A stretch of 44,763 nucleotides of DNA from Flavobacteriaceae bacterium (GCA_947461425.1 CANHKZ010000006.1:1-44763); one strand, 5' to 3'; shown: positions 1-10,036, counted from the first letter of the stretch. The notes: generated from the sequence alone by a model not told the origin. A program made the numbers and translations.

Positions 1-98
1 GAGGTCAAGATGATTTTTAAATATTCTTTGACCAAGGCATAGGTTTTACCCGAACCGGCTGAGGCGTCGTAAATCGAAAAGGAGTGTCTTTGCATCAT
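1..98 (-). CDS. UvrD/RecB-like helicase, N-terminal fragment (runs off the window)
   Basis: Reverse complement from nt 98 reads MMQRHSFSIYDASAGSGKTYALVKEYLKIILT, with the Walker A motif ASAGSGKT typical of UvrD/AddA helicases. Confidence 0.8.
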   Translation of the reverse strand, partial: MMQRHSFSIYDASAGSGKTYALVKEYLKIILT

Positions 99-137
99 TT
101 GGGTTTATAACTTATTCGGGAACTGAAAACGAAAATC

Positions 138-215
138 CTAGCCCTGATTACAGCGGCATCCTTTTCTGCCGGGGTTCGGCAGGAAAGATATAGCGTAAAG
201 CAGGAATAGCTTCTC
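138..215 (+). ncRNA. Structured dispersed element, candidate Flavo-1-like RNA/repeat (copy 1)
   Basis: TAGCCCTGATTACAGCGGCATCC, then hairpin CTTTTCTGCCG-GGGTT-CGGCAGGAAAG (161-187), then ATATAGCGTAAAGCAGGAATAGCTTC. Shares 5' and 3' motifs with 33264-33409. Confidence 0.55.
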
Positions 216-238
216 GAAATTTTGGTTCGATTTAAAAT

Positions 239-271
239 TTGCTCGAATAAAGTTTAAAAGTAGTATTTTTG
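239..271 (+). promoter_or_regulatory. Bacteroidetes-type promoter for rbfA
   Basis: TTG (239-241) - 22 nt - TATTTTTG (264-271), matching the TTG/TAnnTTTG consensus just upstream of the ATG at 276. Confidence 0.5.
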
Positions 272-275
272 CGTC

Positions 276-668
276 ATGGAAACAAATAGACAGAAAAAAA
301 TAGGCGGCGTTATCCAAAAAGATTTGGTGGATATCCTGCAAGGTGAAGTGAGAAAAAATGGAATAAACAATTTGATTATTTCTGTATCCAAAGTGGCCGT
401 GACCTCCGATTTGTCTGTTGCCACAGTATATTTAAGTATTTTTCCGCAGGAGAAAGCCAAAGAAACTTTAGTGGCAATTAAATCTAACGCTACTTTAATT
501 AAGCATGATTTGTCGCAACGCGTGCGATTGCAATTGCGCAAAGTGCCTAATTTAGTTTTCTTTATTGACGATTCATTAGACTATATCGAAAAGATTGACA
601 AAGCATTATCCAACAGAGACAACCCTATTGAAAACAGAGATCTTTTAGAAAAACGCAGACACTCTTAG
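276..668 (+). CDS. rbfA: 30S ribosome-binding factor A
   Basis: RbfA-like size and sequence (METNRQKKIGGVIQKDLVDIL... RVRLQLRKVPNLVFFIDDSLDYIEKID). Confidence 0.93.
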   Translation: METNRQKKIGGVIQKDLVDILQGEVRKNGINNLIISVSKVAVTSDLSVATVYLSIFPQEKAKETLVAIKSNATLIKHDLSQRVRLQLRKVPNLVFFIDDSLDYIEKIDKALSNRDNPIENRDLLEKRRHS

Positions 669-669
669 C

Positions 670-1869
670 TTGAATTTTCCACTCTACATAGCCAAACGAT
701 ACAGTGTTAGCAATAGCAAAAACAATGCTATTAACATCATTAATCGTATTGCTAGTATGGGAATTATTATTGGCGCACTCGCACTATTTGTGGTACTGTC
801 TGTTTTTAGTGGCTTAAAAGACTTTAGTCTTTCATTTACTAATGCAATTGATCCCGATTTGAAACTCCACTCCACTCTGGGAAAATCGATTTTTATTAGT
901 CCAGAACAAGAGCGCCAAATCAAACAAACTGACGGACTCGTTTCGTATTCCAAAATTATTGAAGAACGAGTGCTTTTTACCTTCGACGGCAAACAAGAAG
1001 TAACTTATTTAAAAGGTGTTGACAGTTTGTTTACCAAAGTAAATCCAATTCAAAAAAATCTTTTTAACGGCCAATGGTTGATGCCCAATACCAATCAAGT
1101 AGTGGTGGGTTACGGTATTGCCCAGAAATTCTCGATGGGATTGTTGGACTTTAACCGTCCGCTACAAGTTTTTGTGCCAAAACCCGGAAAAGGCGCAATT
1201 GAAAATCCGGGTCAAGCCTTCAATCAGTCGGATTTATTGCCCATTGGGATTTATACCATCAATGAAGATTTGGATTCCAAATATGTTTTTGCAGATTTGG
1301 GTCTTGCCCAAGAATTGATGGAATACCAACCCAATCAAGTTTCGGGATTGGAAATCAAAATTCAGAAAGGAGCCAACGAAAAAGTCATTATTGAACAATT
1401 GCGAACCATTTTCAATAATTCCGTTACTGTAAAAAACAGAGCGCAACTGAACGAATCGCTTTATAAAATGCTGAATACCGAGAATATTGCGGTCTACTTG
1501 ATTTTTACTTTGGTGATTGTGGTGGCGCTTTTCAACTTAATTGGCGCGCTTATTATGATGATTTTAGACAAAAAAGGAAACCTAAAAACCTTGTTCAACT
1601 TGGGTGTCGAAATCAAAGATTTGCGAAAAATATTCTTGCTGCAAGGAACCTTGTTGAGTGTCTTTGGTGGTTGCATAGGACTCCTTTTAGGAATTGGAAT
1701 TATACTTCTTCAACAGCAATTTCAGTTAATTATGATTACGCCAACACTTGCCTATCCAGTAGTTTTTACCCTTGAAAATGTTTTGATTGTTCTAGGAACG
1801 ATTATTTCTCTTGGCTTTATTGCTTCCTTAATTGCGAGTAGCCGTGTGAGTAAAAAATTATTGGAATAA
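670..1869 (+). CDS. ABC transporter permease, FtsX/LolC-LolE-like
   Basis: MacB-like periplasmic region flanked by TM segments; N-terminus PLYIAKRYSVS typical of LolC/E; apparent TTG start right after rbfA. Confidence 0.85.
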   Translation: MNFPLYIAKRYSVSNSKNNAINIINRIASMGIIIGALALFVVLSVFSGLKDFSLSFTNAIDPDLKLHSTLGKSIFISPEQERQIKQTDGLVSYSKIIEERVLFTFDGKQEVTYLKGVDSLFTKVNPIQKNLFNGQWLMPNTNQVVVGYGIAQKFSMGLLDFNRPLQVFVPKPGKGAIENPGQAFNQSDLLPIGIYTINEDLDSKYVFADLGLAQELMEYQPNQVSGLEIKIQKGANEKVIIEQLRTIFNNSVTVKNRAQLNESLYKMLNTENIAVYLIFTLVIVVALFNLIGALIMMILDKKGNLKTLFNLGVEIKDLRKIFLLQGTLLSVFGGCIGLLLGIGIILLQQQFQLIMITPTLAYPVVFTLENVLIVLGTIISLGFIASLIASSRVSKKLLE

Positions 1870-1875
1870 GATTAT

Positions 1876-2886
1876 CTACACAAACTCATAACCCGCATAG
1901 ACCTCTTCAATTTCTTTCATTACATTAAACAATTCTTCTGCCTCATCAATAGTGACTAATTTTTGTTTGTAGTCTTTAAACGAATGAATGCCTTTGAAAT
2001 AGTTCGTATAATGCCGGCGCATTTCTACTATTCCCAAACGTTCTCCTTTCCATTCCATAGACCAAGTCAAGTGATTACGGGCCGCTTCCACTCTGTCTAT
2101 AAGAGTTGGTGATGGCAAATGTTCGCCCGTTTTAAAGTAATGTTTAATTTCGTTAAAAATCCAAGGATAACCAATGGCGGCGCGGCCAATCATAATCCCA
2201 TCAATACCGTATTCGTTTTTATAATGCAAGGCTTTTTCAGGGGAATCAATATCGCCGTTCCCAAAAATCGGCATGGTAATTCTAGGATTATTTTTCACAC
2301 GGGCAATGTGAGACCAATCGGAATGGCCTTTGTACATTTGAGCTCGTGTTCGCCCATGAATTGACAACGCTTGTACGCCAATGTCTTGTAAACGCTCTGC
2401 TACCTCATCAATATTAATTGAATTTTCGTCCCACCCCAAACGTGTCTTCACGGTAACCGGTAAATTGGTACTGTCAATTACAGCTTTGGTTAACCGAATC
2501 ATTAAATCCACGTCTTTCAAGACACCAGCACCAGCCCCTTTGCATACTACTTTTTTTACGGGACAACCAAAGTTGATGTCAATCAAATCAGGATGGACTG
2601 TCGAAACAATTTTAGATGACAATGCCATAGCTTCTTCATCTCCTCCAAAAATTTGGATACCAACAGGACGCTCGTAATCAAAAATATCCAATTTTTGACG
2701 GCTCTTGATCGCATCGCGAATTAACCCTTCTGAAGAAATAAATTCCGAATACATCATATCAGCGCCGTGCGTTTTACACAGTCTACGAAACGGCGGATCG
2801 CTCACGTCCTCCATAGGCGCGAGTAGTAAAGGAAAATCAGGTAATTCTATGTTGCCAATTTTAATCAAGGTCCTGTTTTTTGGCAA
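1876..2886 (-). CDS. dusB: tRNA-dihydrouridine synthase (DusB-like)
   Basis: PLLLAPMEDVSDPPFR, INFGCPVKKV and SIHGRTRAQMYKG motifs. Confidence 0.93.
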   Translation of the reverse strand: MPKNRTLIKIGNIELPDFPLLLAPMEDVSDPPFRRLCKTHGADMMYSEFISSEGLIRDAIKSRQKLDIFDYERPVGIQIFGGDEEAMALSSKIVSTVHPDLIDINFGCPVKKVVCKGAGAGVLKDVDLMIRLTKAVIDSTNLPVTVKTRLGWDENSINIDEVAERLQDIGVQALSIHGRTRAQMYKGHSDWSHIARVKNNPRITMPIFGNGDIDSPEKALHYKNEYGIDGIMIGRAAIGYPWIFNEIKHYFKTGEHLPSPTLIDRVEAARNHLTWSMEWKGERLGIVEMRRHYTNYFKGIHSFKDYKQKLVTIDEAEELFNVMKEIEEVYAGYEFV

Positions 2887-2947
2887 AGATAGAAAAATTA
2901 GATTTTAGATTTTTTTTTACATTTAAGTTTAAATAGTATTATTTTTT

Positions 2948-3010
2948 ACTTCTAAACCATTAAGATAGTAAGCCTTAATTTTCTTAATATCTTAATGGTT
3001 TGAAAGAAGT
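2948..3010. repeat. REP-like imperfect inverted repeat upstream of lepA
   Basis: ACTTCTAAACCATTAAGATA (2948-2967) versus TATCTTAATGGTTTGAAAGAAGT (2988-3010). Confidence 0.6.
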
Positions 3011-3029
3011 AGTTTCCAAAGTTTTACCT

Positions 3030-3037
3030 TATATTTG
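3030..3037 (+). promoter_or_regulatory. -7 box TATATTTG of a candidate lepA promoter
   Basis: Matches TAnnTTTG; no well-spaced -33 TTG seen. Confidence 0.35.
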
Positions 3038-3108
3038 CAGATTAATAGCAGGCTTAAATTGCTATTGTCCCGAAGTTTCGGGATTGAACTTGATATTGAA
3101 ATTGAATA

Positions 3109-4905
3109 ATGAAACACATACGTAATTTTTGCATTATTGCGCACATTGACCACGGGAAAAGTACGCTAGCTGACCGATTACTTGGGGCAACTCAAACTGT
3201 AACGGCTCGTGAAGAAAAAGCACAATTGCTGGACAATATGGACTTAGAACGTGAGCGTGGAATTACCATAAAAAGTCACGCTATTCAGATGGAGTACACT
3301 TACAAAGGTGAAGAGTACATCTTGAACTTGATTGACACACCTGGGCATGTTGATTTTTCTTATGAAGTTTCAAGAAGTATTGCTGCTTGCGAAGGCGCTT
3401 TATTGATTGTAGATGCAGCGCAAAGTATTCAGGCACAAACGATTTCAAATTTATATTTGGCTTTGGAAAACGACTTGGAAATTATTCCGGTGTTGAACAA
3501 AGTAGATTTACCAAGTGCCAACCCAGAAGAGGTTAGCGACGATATTATTGATTTATTAGGTTGCAAACTAGAAGATATTATTCATGCTTCGGGAAAAACT
3601 GGTTTTGGAGTCGAAAATATTTTAGCTGCCATTATCGAAAAAATTCCTGCGCCAAAAGGGAACAAAGACGAACCATTACAAGCGTTGATTTTTGACTCTC
3701 ATTATAATCCTTTTCGCGGAATTGAAGTTATTTTTCGTGTGATAAATGGCGAAATCAAAAAAGGGCAAAAAATTAAATTCATGGCTACTGGCAATGAATA
3801 TTTTGCTGATGAAATTGGTACTTTAAAGTTGAATCAAGTTCCAAAACAAGTAGTTTCGGCAGGAGATGTTGGGTATTTGATCTCAGGAATTAAAGAAGCC
3901 AAAGAAGTAAAAGTAGGAGACACTTTGACGGATGCCAAAGATCCAACCACAAATATGATTACGGGTTTTGAAGACGTAAAGCCAATGGTTTTTGCTGGAA
4001 TTTACCCTGTAGATACCGAGGATTATGAAGATTTACGTTCGTCTATGGAAAAACTACAATTGAACGATGCGTCCTTGGTTTTTGTAGCTGAAAGCTCGGC
4101 AGCTTTAGGATTTGGGTTCCGTTGTGGATTCTTAGGAATGTTGCATATGGAAATTATCCAAGAGCGTTTAGAACGGGAGTTTGACATGACGGTTATTACC
4201 ACGGTGCCTAACGTTTCGTATTTGGCTTACACCAAAAAAGATCCAGAAACACCCCTTATTGTGAACAATCCATCTGACTTACCGGAGCCGTCTAAATTAG
4301 ACCGAGTAGAAGAACCGTATATTAAAGCAACTATCATTACTAAAGCCGATTTCGTTGGAAACGTAATGAGTTTGTGTATTGAAAAACGCGGATTGATTAC
4401 CAACCAAACTTATTTGACTACCGAACGTGTGGAGTTGAATTTTGACATGCCTTTGGCCGAAATTGTATTTGATTTTTACGATCGTTTGAAAACGGTTTCT
4501 AAAGGATATGCGTCTTTTGATTATTCTCCTATTGGGATGCGAACCTCTAAATTGGTAAAATTAGATGTGCTTTTGAACGCTCAAACTGTGGATGCACTTT
4601 CCGCTCTAATTCACGAAGACAATGCGTATCATATTGGAAAAAAAATGACCGAAAAATTACGCGAATTAATTCCGAGACAGCAATTTGATATTCCAATTCA
4701 AGCGGCAATTGGGGCCAAAATTATTGCGCGTGAAACAATCAAAGCTTTACGTAAAGACGTTACCGCCAAATGTTATGGAGGTGATATTTCGCGTAAGCGT
4801 AAATTATTGGAAAAACAGAAAAAAGGGAAGAAACGTATGCGTCAAGTTGGAAACGTAGAGATTCCGCAAGAAGCCTTTATGGCGGTACTAAAACTGAACG
4901 ATTAA
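3109..4905 (+). CDS. lepA: Elongation factor 4 (LepA)
   Basis: [25 protein letters not shown]; GTPase motifs DTPGHVDF and NKVDLP; LepA C-terminal [30 protein letters not shown]. Confidence 0.97.
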   Translation: MKHIRNFCIIAHIDHGKSTLADRLLGATQTVTAREEKAQLLDNMDLERERGITIKSHAIQMEYTYKGEEYILNLIDTPGHVDFSYEVSRSIAACEGALLIVDAAQSIQAQTISNLYLALENDLEIIPVLNKVDLPSANPEEVSDDIIDLLGCKLEDIIHASGKTGFGVENILAAIIEKIPAPKGNKDEPLQALIFDSHYNPFRGIEVIFRVINGEIKKGQKIKFMATGNEYFADEIGTLKLNQVPKQVVSAGDVGYLISGIKEAKEVKVGDTLTDAKDPTTNMITGFEDVKPMVFAGIYPVDTEDYEDLRSSMEKLQLNDASLVFVAESSAALGFGFRCGFLGMLHMEIIQERLEREFDMTVITTVPNVSYLAYTKKDPETPLIVNNPSDLPEPSKLDRVEEPYIKATIITKADFVGNVMSLCIEKRGLITNQTYLTTERVELNFDMPLAEIVFDFYDRLKTVSKGYASFDYSPIGMRTSKLVKLDVLLNAQTVDALSALIHEDNAYHIGKKMTEKLRELIPRQQFDIPIQAAIGAKIIARETIKALRKDVTAKCYGGDISRKRKLLEKQKKGKKRMRQVGNVEIPQEAFMAVLKLND

Positions 4906-5026
4906 TAATTTACGATATACGAAGTTAAAACTCAATAGCGAAAGTTGTTGGGTTTTGTGTTTTAATTTAGGAATCTATGCCTAAAAAACTTTGTACCTTT
5001 GCCCCTTTAAACTTTGCTACTCCATT

Positions 5027-6073
5027 ATGATTGAAGATAAAAACCAACAACTTACTAGCATTTCGCAATTAGGCGAATTTGGATTGATTGACCATTTGAC
5101 CAAAAACTTTGGTATTACACAGCCTTCTACTTTAAAAGGAATTGGAGACGATGCAGCAGTATTGGATTTTAAAGACAAAAAAGTAGTGGTTTCAACTGAT
5201 ATGCTTGTGGAAGGAGTGCATTTTGATTTGGCGTATATGCCTTTGAAGCATTTGGGCTACAAAGCAGTGGTTTCGAATGTATCGGACATCTGTGCGATGA
5301 ATGCTAAAGCGACACAAATAACCGTTTCTATTGCTGTTTCTAATCGTTTTCCACTAGAAGCTTTAGAAGAATTGTTTGAAGGAATCACTTTGGCTGCTAA
5401 TGAATACAAAGTGGATGTTATTGGTGGAGATACAACCTCATCGCAAAAAGGATTGATCCTTTCGATTACGGCTATTGGCGAAGCTGACGAAGCCGAATTG
5501 ACCTATAGAAACGGAGCCAAGTCTACTGATTTATTGGTAGTAACTGGAGATCTTGGAGCGGCCTATATGGGATTGCAAGTTTTGGAAAGAGAAAAACAAG
5601 TATTTTTGGTGAACCCCAATTCACAACCTGATTTGGATGCCTACACCTATTTAATTGAACGCCAATTAAAACCCGAAGCCCGAAAAGACGTGCGTACTTT
5701 ATTACACGCTTTGGAAATCAAACCTACCTCCATGATTGATATTTCTGATGGATTGTCGTCTGAGATTATACATTTGTGCAAACAATCCAAAGTAGGTTGT
5801 AACTTATACGAAGACAAATTGCCTTTAGATCCTCAGTTTATCAATGTGTGTGAAGAATTTGATATCGACAGCACAACGGTTGCGATTAATGGAGGCGAAG
5901 ATTACGAATTACTTTTCACCATTGCGATGGAAGATTTTGACAAAATAAAAGGCAATCCTAATTTCTCTATTATTGGTCACATGACGCAAGAAAGCGAAGG
6001 CATCCATTTGGTTACCCGTGCCAATACTAAAATTTCATTGAAAGCGAGAGGCTGGAATCCTATTGCAGAATAA
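5027..6073 (+). CDS. thiL: Thiamine-phosphate kinase
   Basis: GIGDDAAVL, STDMLVEGVHFDL, DVIGGDTTSS; start placed at ATG 5027, not the ORF-track TTG at 4991. Confidence 0.92.
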   Translation: MIEDKNQQLTSISQLGEFGLIDHLTKNFGITQPSTLKGIGDDAAVLDFKDKKVVVSTDMLVEGVHFDLAYMPLKHLGYKAVVSNVSDICAMNAKATQITVSIAVSNRFPLEALEELFEGITLAANEYKVDVIGGDTTSSQKGLILSITAIGEADEAELTYRNGAKSTDLLVVTGDLGAAYMGLQVLEREKQVFLVNPNSQPDLDAYTYLIERQLKPEARKDVRTLLHALEIKPTSMIDISDGLSSEIIHLCKQSKVGCNLYEDKLPLDPQFINVCEEFDIDSTTVAINGGEDYELLFTIAMEDFDKIKGNPNFSIIGHMTQESEGIHLVTRANTKISLKARGWNPIAE

Positions 6074-6154
6074 TTTTTCTTGTAAAAACCAACAATACTT
6101 ATAAGTTCAAATAAATTTTTTTTAATTTATACCATCATCCTAAATTTTTAAAAC

Positions 6155-6703
6155 ATGAAAAAAATTTTAATTGTATTTTTTACGTTGAGTGCTTCAATTA
6201 TTTTTGGTCAGGAAATCGCTAAAAAAAACACAAAAATACTTTCTGAAAGGAAACACGAAATTAAGATTGGAGCGATTAAGCTTTTAGCTGGGCCTATTTT
6301 TGAGGGCACTTATGAGTATATTTATTCAAAAGATTTTACATTTGGTTCTTCTATTTTGGTAGATTTTCAAAACGAAAATGTATGGGATGAAAATTTTTCT
6401 TTAACCCCTTTTGCCCGTTTTTATTTTCAAGAAAGTAAAGAATATGGAGCAAAAGGTTTTTTTGTTGAAGGTTTTGCAAAATTAGCACTTGGCAAAAATG
6501 AATTATATAGCGAAATTAATTCCAACTATGAATCCGAAAAATTTACTGCAGGAGCACTAGGGTTGTCTTTGGGTAAAAAATGGATAAATCATTCAGGATT
6601 CGTTTTCGAATCATTAATTGGCTTCGGAAGAAGTATTGGAAATACTAATAATTCACCTGATGTTTTTTTTAGGGGTGACCTAAGTATTGGCTATAGATTT
6701 TAA
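6155..6703 (+). CDS. Secreted, putative outer-membrane beta-barrel protein of unknown function
   Basis: N-terminal signal peptide (MKKILIVFFTLSASIIFGQ), alternating aromatic strands, terminal Phe (GDLSIGYRF). Confidence 0.6.
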   Translation: MKKILIVFFTLSASIIFGQEIAKKNTKILSERKHEIKIGAIKLLAGPIFEGTYEYIYSKDFTFGSSILVDFQNENVWDENFSLTPFARFYFQESKEYGAKGFFVEGFAKLALGKNELYSEINSNYESEKFTAGALGLSLGKKWINHSGFVFESLIGFGRSIGNTNNSPDVFFRGDLSIGYRF

Positions 6704-6706
6704 ATT

Positions 6707-6743
6707 AAAAAGTCCCAAACTCAATTGAATTTGGGACTTTTTT
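6707..6743. terminator. Bidirectional intrinsic terminator
   Basis: AAAAAGTCCCAAA ... TTTGGGACTTTTTT between convergent genes. Confidence 0.8.
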
Positions 6744-6774
6744 ATATCGTATTTCAACTATCTGAAATCGTACT

Positions 6775-8322
6775 TTAGTCGTTCATTTTCATCAACCAGT
6801 TTTTCATCGATACTTCATTTTCGATAATGTTTTTCAAGTCGGCAATGTTTACACGATCTTGTTTCATGCTATCTCTATGACGAATGGTAACCGTTTGGTC
6901 TTCGATAGTTTGATGATCAACAGTAATACAAAAAGGAGTTCCTAAGGCATCTTGTCTTCTATAACGTCTTCCAACCGCATCTTTTTCATCATAGGTTACA
7001 TTGAAATCCCATTTCAAATCGGCAATAATTTGGTGTGCAATTTCTGGTAATCCGTCTTTTTTAACCAATGGTAAAATCGCAGCTTTTGTTGGCGCTAAAA
7101 CTGATGGCAAACGCAACACAGTTCGTGTTGAACCATCTTCTAACGTTTCTTCTTTTAATGAAGTAGTAAAAACTGCCAAAAACATTCTGTCCAATCCAAC
7201 TGAAGTTTCTACCACATACGGTACATAATTTTGGTTCAATTCGGCATCAAAATACTGTAATTTTCTACCTGAAAATTGTTCGTGTGCTTTCAAATCGAAA
7301 TCAGTTCTTGAGTGAATTCCTTCTAATTCTTTGAATCCAAAAGGGAAATTAAACTCAATATCCGCAGCGGCATTAGCATAATGCGCTAATTTTTCGTGAT
7401 CGTGAAAACGGTAATTTTCTCTTCCTAAACCTAAAGACAAATGCCAGTTCAAACGAGCAGTTTTCCAATGTTCGTACCATTGCATTTCTTCGCCTGGACG
7501 TACAAAAAATTGCATTTCCATTTGTTCGAATTCACGCATACGGAAGATAAATTGTCTCGCTACTATTTCGTTTCTGAAGGCTTTCCCTGTTTGGGCAATT
7601 CCAAAAGGCACTTTCATTCGCCCTGATTTTTGAACGTTCAAAAAGTTAACAAAAATTCCCTGTGCTGTTTCTGGACGCAAGTACAAATCCATAGCTGTAT
7701 CCGCAGAAGCACCTAGTTTGGTTCCAAACATCAAATTGAATTGACGTACTTCAGTCCAATTTCTTGAACCTGATTCAGGACAGGCAATTTCCAACTCTTC
7801 GATTAAGGCTTTTACATCCGCTAAATCTTCATTACCTAAAGAGCGAGCCATTCTTTCTAGAATTTCTCTTTCCTTAGCTTTGTATTCCATCACACGGGCG
7901 TTGGTGGTTACAAACTCTTGTTGGTTAAACGCATCGCCAAAACGCACACGTGCTTTTTCAATTTCCTTGATGGCTTTTTGATTTAGCTTTTCAGCATAAT
8001 CTTCGATCAAAACATCGGCTCTATATCTTCTTTTCGAATCTTTATTGTCAATTAATGGATCGTTAAAAGCATCCACGTGACCTGAGGCTTTCCAAGTGGT
8101 TGGGTGCATCAAAATGGCTGCGTCCAAACCAACGATATTCTCATTCATCTGAACCATTGATTTCCACCAATATTCACGAATATTTTTCTTTAATTCTACT
8201 CCATTTTGTGCATAATCATATACCGCACTCAATCCATCGTATATTTCGCTTGACGGAAAAATAAATCCGTACTCTTTTGCATGCGAAACGACATTCTTAA
8301 ATAAATCTTCTTGTTTTGCCAT
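6775..8322 (-). CDS. glyS: Glycyl-tRNA synthetase (single-chain type)
   Basis: Class II aaRS; LYLRPETAQGIFVNF, GIAQTGKAFRNEI, VGLDRMFLAV. Confidence 0.95.
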   Translation of the reverse strand: MAKQEDLFKNVVSHAKEYGFIFPSSEIYDGLSAVYDYAQNGVELKKNIREYWWKSMVQMNENIVGLDAAILMHPTTWKASGHVDAFNDPLIDNKDSKRRYRADVLIEDYAEKLNQKAIKEIEKARVRFGDAFNQQEFVTTNARVMEYKAKEREILERMARSLGNEDLADVKALIEELEIACPESGSRNWTEVRQFNLMFGTKLGASADTAMDLYLRPETAQGIFVNFLNVQKSGRMKVPFGIAQTGKAFRNEIVARQFIFRMREFEQMEMQFFVRPGEEMQWYEHWKTARLNWHLSLGLGRENYRFHDHEKLAHYANAAADIEFNFPFGFKELEGIHSRTDFDLKAHEQFSGRKLQYFDAELNQNYVPYVVETSVGLDRMFLAVFTTSLKEETLEDGSTRTVLRLPSVLAPTKAAILPLVKKDGLPEIAHQIIADLKWDFNVTYDEKDAVGRRYRRQDALGTPFCITVDHQTIEDQTVTIRHRDSMKQDRVNIADLKNIIENEVSMKNWLMKMND

Positions 8323-8420
8323 AGTACTGCAAAAATATAAAAAGTGTCCTTAAAAAAAAGGAAATAGTGCAAGTTTGAATCATTGATTTTCTTATTTTTA
8401 TGTTTCCTAACCCAAATCGT

Positions 8421-9104
8421 ATGTTCAAAAGCCTCATTCAATTATTTTTTCCGCCATCGTGTGCAGGTTGCACAACCATTTTGATTGACAATGAAAATGT
8501 AATTTGCACCAAATGCCGACACGAAATTCCCCTAACGCAGCACCATTTGGATCCTGAAAACGAAGCATTCAAGAAATTTTATGGTCGAATTCCTGTCGAA
8601 CACGTTTCGGCTTTGTTCTATTTTCACAAAAAAGGGATTGTTCAAGAATTGATTCATAATTTAAAATACCGCGGACAAGAAGCTATAGGTGCTATTTTGG
8701 GAGAATGGTATGCGGAAGAATTGAAAAAAATTCCCGTTTTAAGCACAGTAGACGCGATTGTTCCCGTGCCTTTACATCCTAGAAAGTTGCGAGAGAGAGG
8801 CTACAATCAAGTTACTGAATTTGGCAATGCATTAGCGAAATCACTACATATTCCGGTTAATAACACGATTTTATTTCGGCAAGTGTATTCCAAAACGCAA
8901 TCCCAAAAAAATCGATTAGGAAGAACCGAAGGAATTGATGCTGCTTTTGATGTTTCTTTTACTGAAAGCGAGCATAATCAACATTTTCTTTTAATAGATG
9001 ATGTTATCACTACTGGCGCCACGCTAGAAGTTTGTGCTAAATCTCTACTAAAAATCCCTGGAACGAAAATTAGTATTGTTTGTATGGCAATGGCAGATTC
9101 CTAA
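8421..9104 (+). CDS. ComF family phosphoribosyltransferase
   Basis: Cys-rich N-terminus CAGCTT...CTKC, PVPLHPRKLRERGYNQ, PRTase motif LLIDDVITTGAT; alternative start at 8400. Confidence 0.92.
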   Translation: MFKSLIQLFFPPSCAGCTTILIDNENVICTKCRHEIPLTQHHLDPENEAFKKFYGRIPVEHVSALFYFHKKGIVQELIHNLKYRGQEAIGAILGEWYAEELKKIPVLSTVDAIVPVPLHPRKLRERGYNQVTEFGNALAKSLHIPVNNTILFRQVYSKTQSQKNRLGRTEGIDAAFDVSFTESEHNQHFLLIDDVITTGATLEVCAKSLLKIPGTKISIVCMAMADS

Positions 9105-9197
9105 AAAAATAAAATTATAACACAATTGCGTTTTCTATTCAAAGTTAAATGACTAATTTTGATTTCACTTATTAATTTTCACTTAAATAATTATACC

Positions 9198-9806
9198 ATG
9201 GCTTTTGAATTAGCACCATTACCTTACGCTTACGACGCGTTAGAACCGCACATTGATGCACGCACTATGGAAATTCACCATACAAAACACCATAATGCAT
9301 ATACTACTAACTTGAATGCGGCGATTGCCGGTACCGATTTAGAAGGAAAGACAATCGAAAATATTTTGATTAATTTAGACAAAACCAATGCTGCTGTTCG
9401 TAACAATGGTGGTGGGTTTTACAACCATAATTTATTTTGGACCGTGATGTCACCAAATGGGGGCGGTTTGCCAACAGGTGAATTATTAGAGGCTATTGAG
9501 GCGTCTTTTGGAAGTTTTGAAGAATTCAAAGCTAAATTTGCCAAAGCTGGCGCAACTCAATTTGGTTCAGGATGGGCTTGGTTGTGTGTTCATAAAGGCG
9601 GAAAATTAGACGTTTGCGGAACGCCTAATCAAGATAATCCTTTAATGCCAGAAGTGGGTTGCGGTGGAACTCCAATTCTTGGAATGGATGTTTGGGAACA
9701 CGCTTATTACTTGCACTACCAAAACAGAAGACCTGATTATATCGAAGCTTTCTTTAGTGTAATCAATTGGACAGAAGTAACAAGACGTTTTGTTTTAGAC
9801 AAATAA
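9198..9806 (+). CDS. sodA: Superoxide dismutase (Fe/Mn)
   Basis: [55 protein letters not shown]; start at ATG 9198. Confidence 0.96.
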   Translation: MAFELAPLPYAYDALEPHIDARTMEIHHTKHHNAYTTNLNAAIAGTDLEGKTIENILINLDKTNAAVRNNGGGFYNHNLFWTVMSPNGGGLPTGELLEAIEASFGSFEEFKAKFAKAGATQFGSGWAWLCVHKGGKLDVCGTPNQDNPLMPEVGCGGTPILGMDVWEHAYYLHYQNRRPDYIEAFFSVINWTEVTRRFVLDK

Positions 9807-9824
9807 AATTTTATATAAAAAACT

Positions 9825-9856
9825 AAAATCCGCTGAGAACCTCAGCGGATTTTTTT
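9825..9856 (+). terminator. Intrinsic terminator downstream of sodA
   Basis: AAAATCCGCTGAG-aac-CTCAGCGGATTTTTTT. Confidence 0.9.
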
Positions 9857-9883
9857 GTCTTAATTTCCTAATTTAAGTAAAAT

Positions 9884-9913
9884 AAAAGAGGAGGAATTGC
9901 TCCCTCCTCTTTT
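9884..9913 (-). terminator. Hairpin, probable purF terminator
   Basis: AAAAGAGGAGG ... CCTCCTCTTTT; minus-strand 3' side continues TTTTATTTTA. Confidence 0.6.
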
Positions 9914-10036
9914 GCCCCAAATCTACCATAAACTCAACCTTCTAATGTAAATGGTAATGTAAATATATAAGCCTGTTTTGTTCCATTCCATTTAATTAGA
10001 TGAACTCCTTAAATCTTCGTTAAACTGCAAATTTGA

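Noticed and set aside
138-341. Minus-strand 67-aa ORF
   Set aside because: Antisense to the structured element and to the rbfA start; no recognisable domain
684-992. Minus-strand 102-aa ORF inside the permease gene
   Set aside because: Shadow ORF opposite a well-supported CDS
2381-2677. Plus-strand 98-aa ORF inside dusB (with 2119-2364 and 2705-2908)
   Set aside because: Antisense shadow ORFs, no domain signature
4991-5026. N-terminal TTG-initiated extension of thiL
   Set aside because: The extension overlaps a TACCTTTG -7-type promoter box (4994-5001); ATG 5027 gives the expected ThiL start
8229-8441. Minus-strand 70-aa ORF overlapping the glyS start and comF
   Set aside because: Out of frame with glyS and overlapping both real genes
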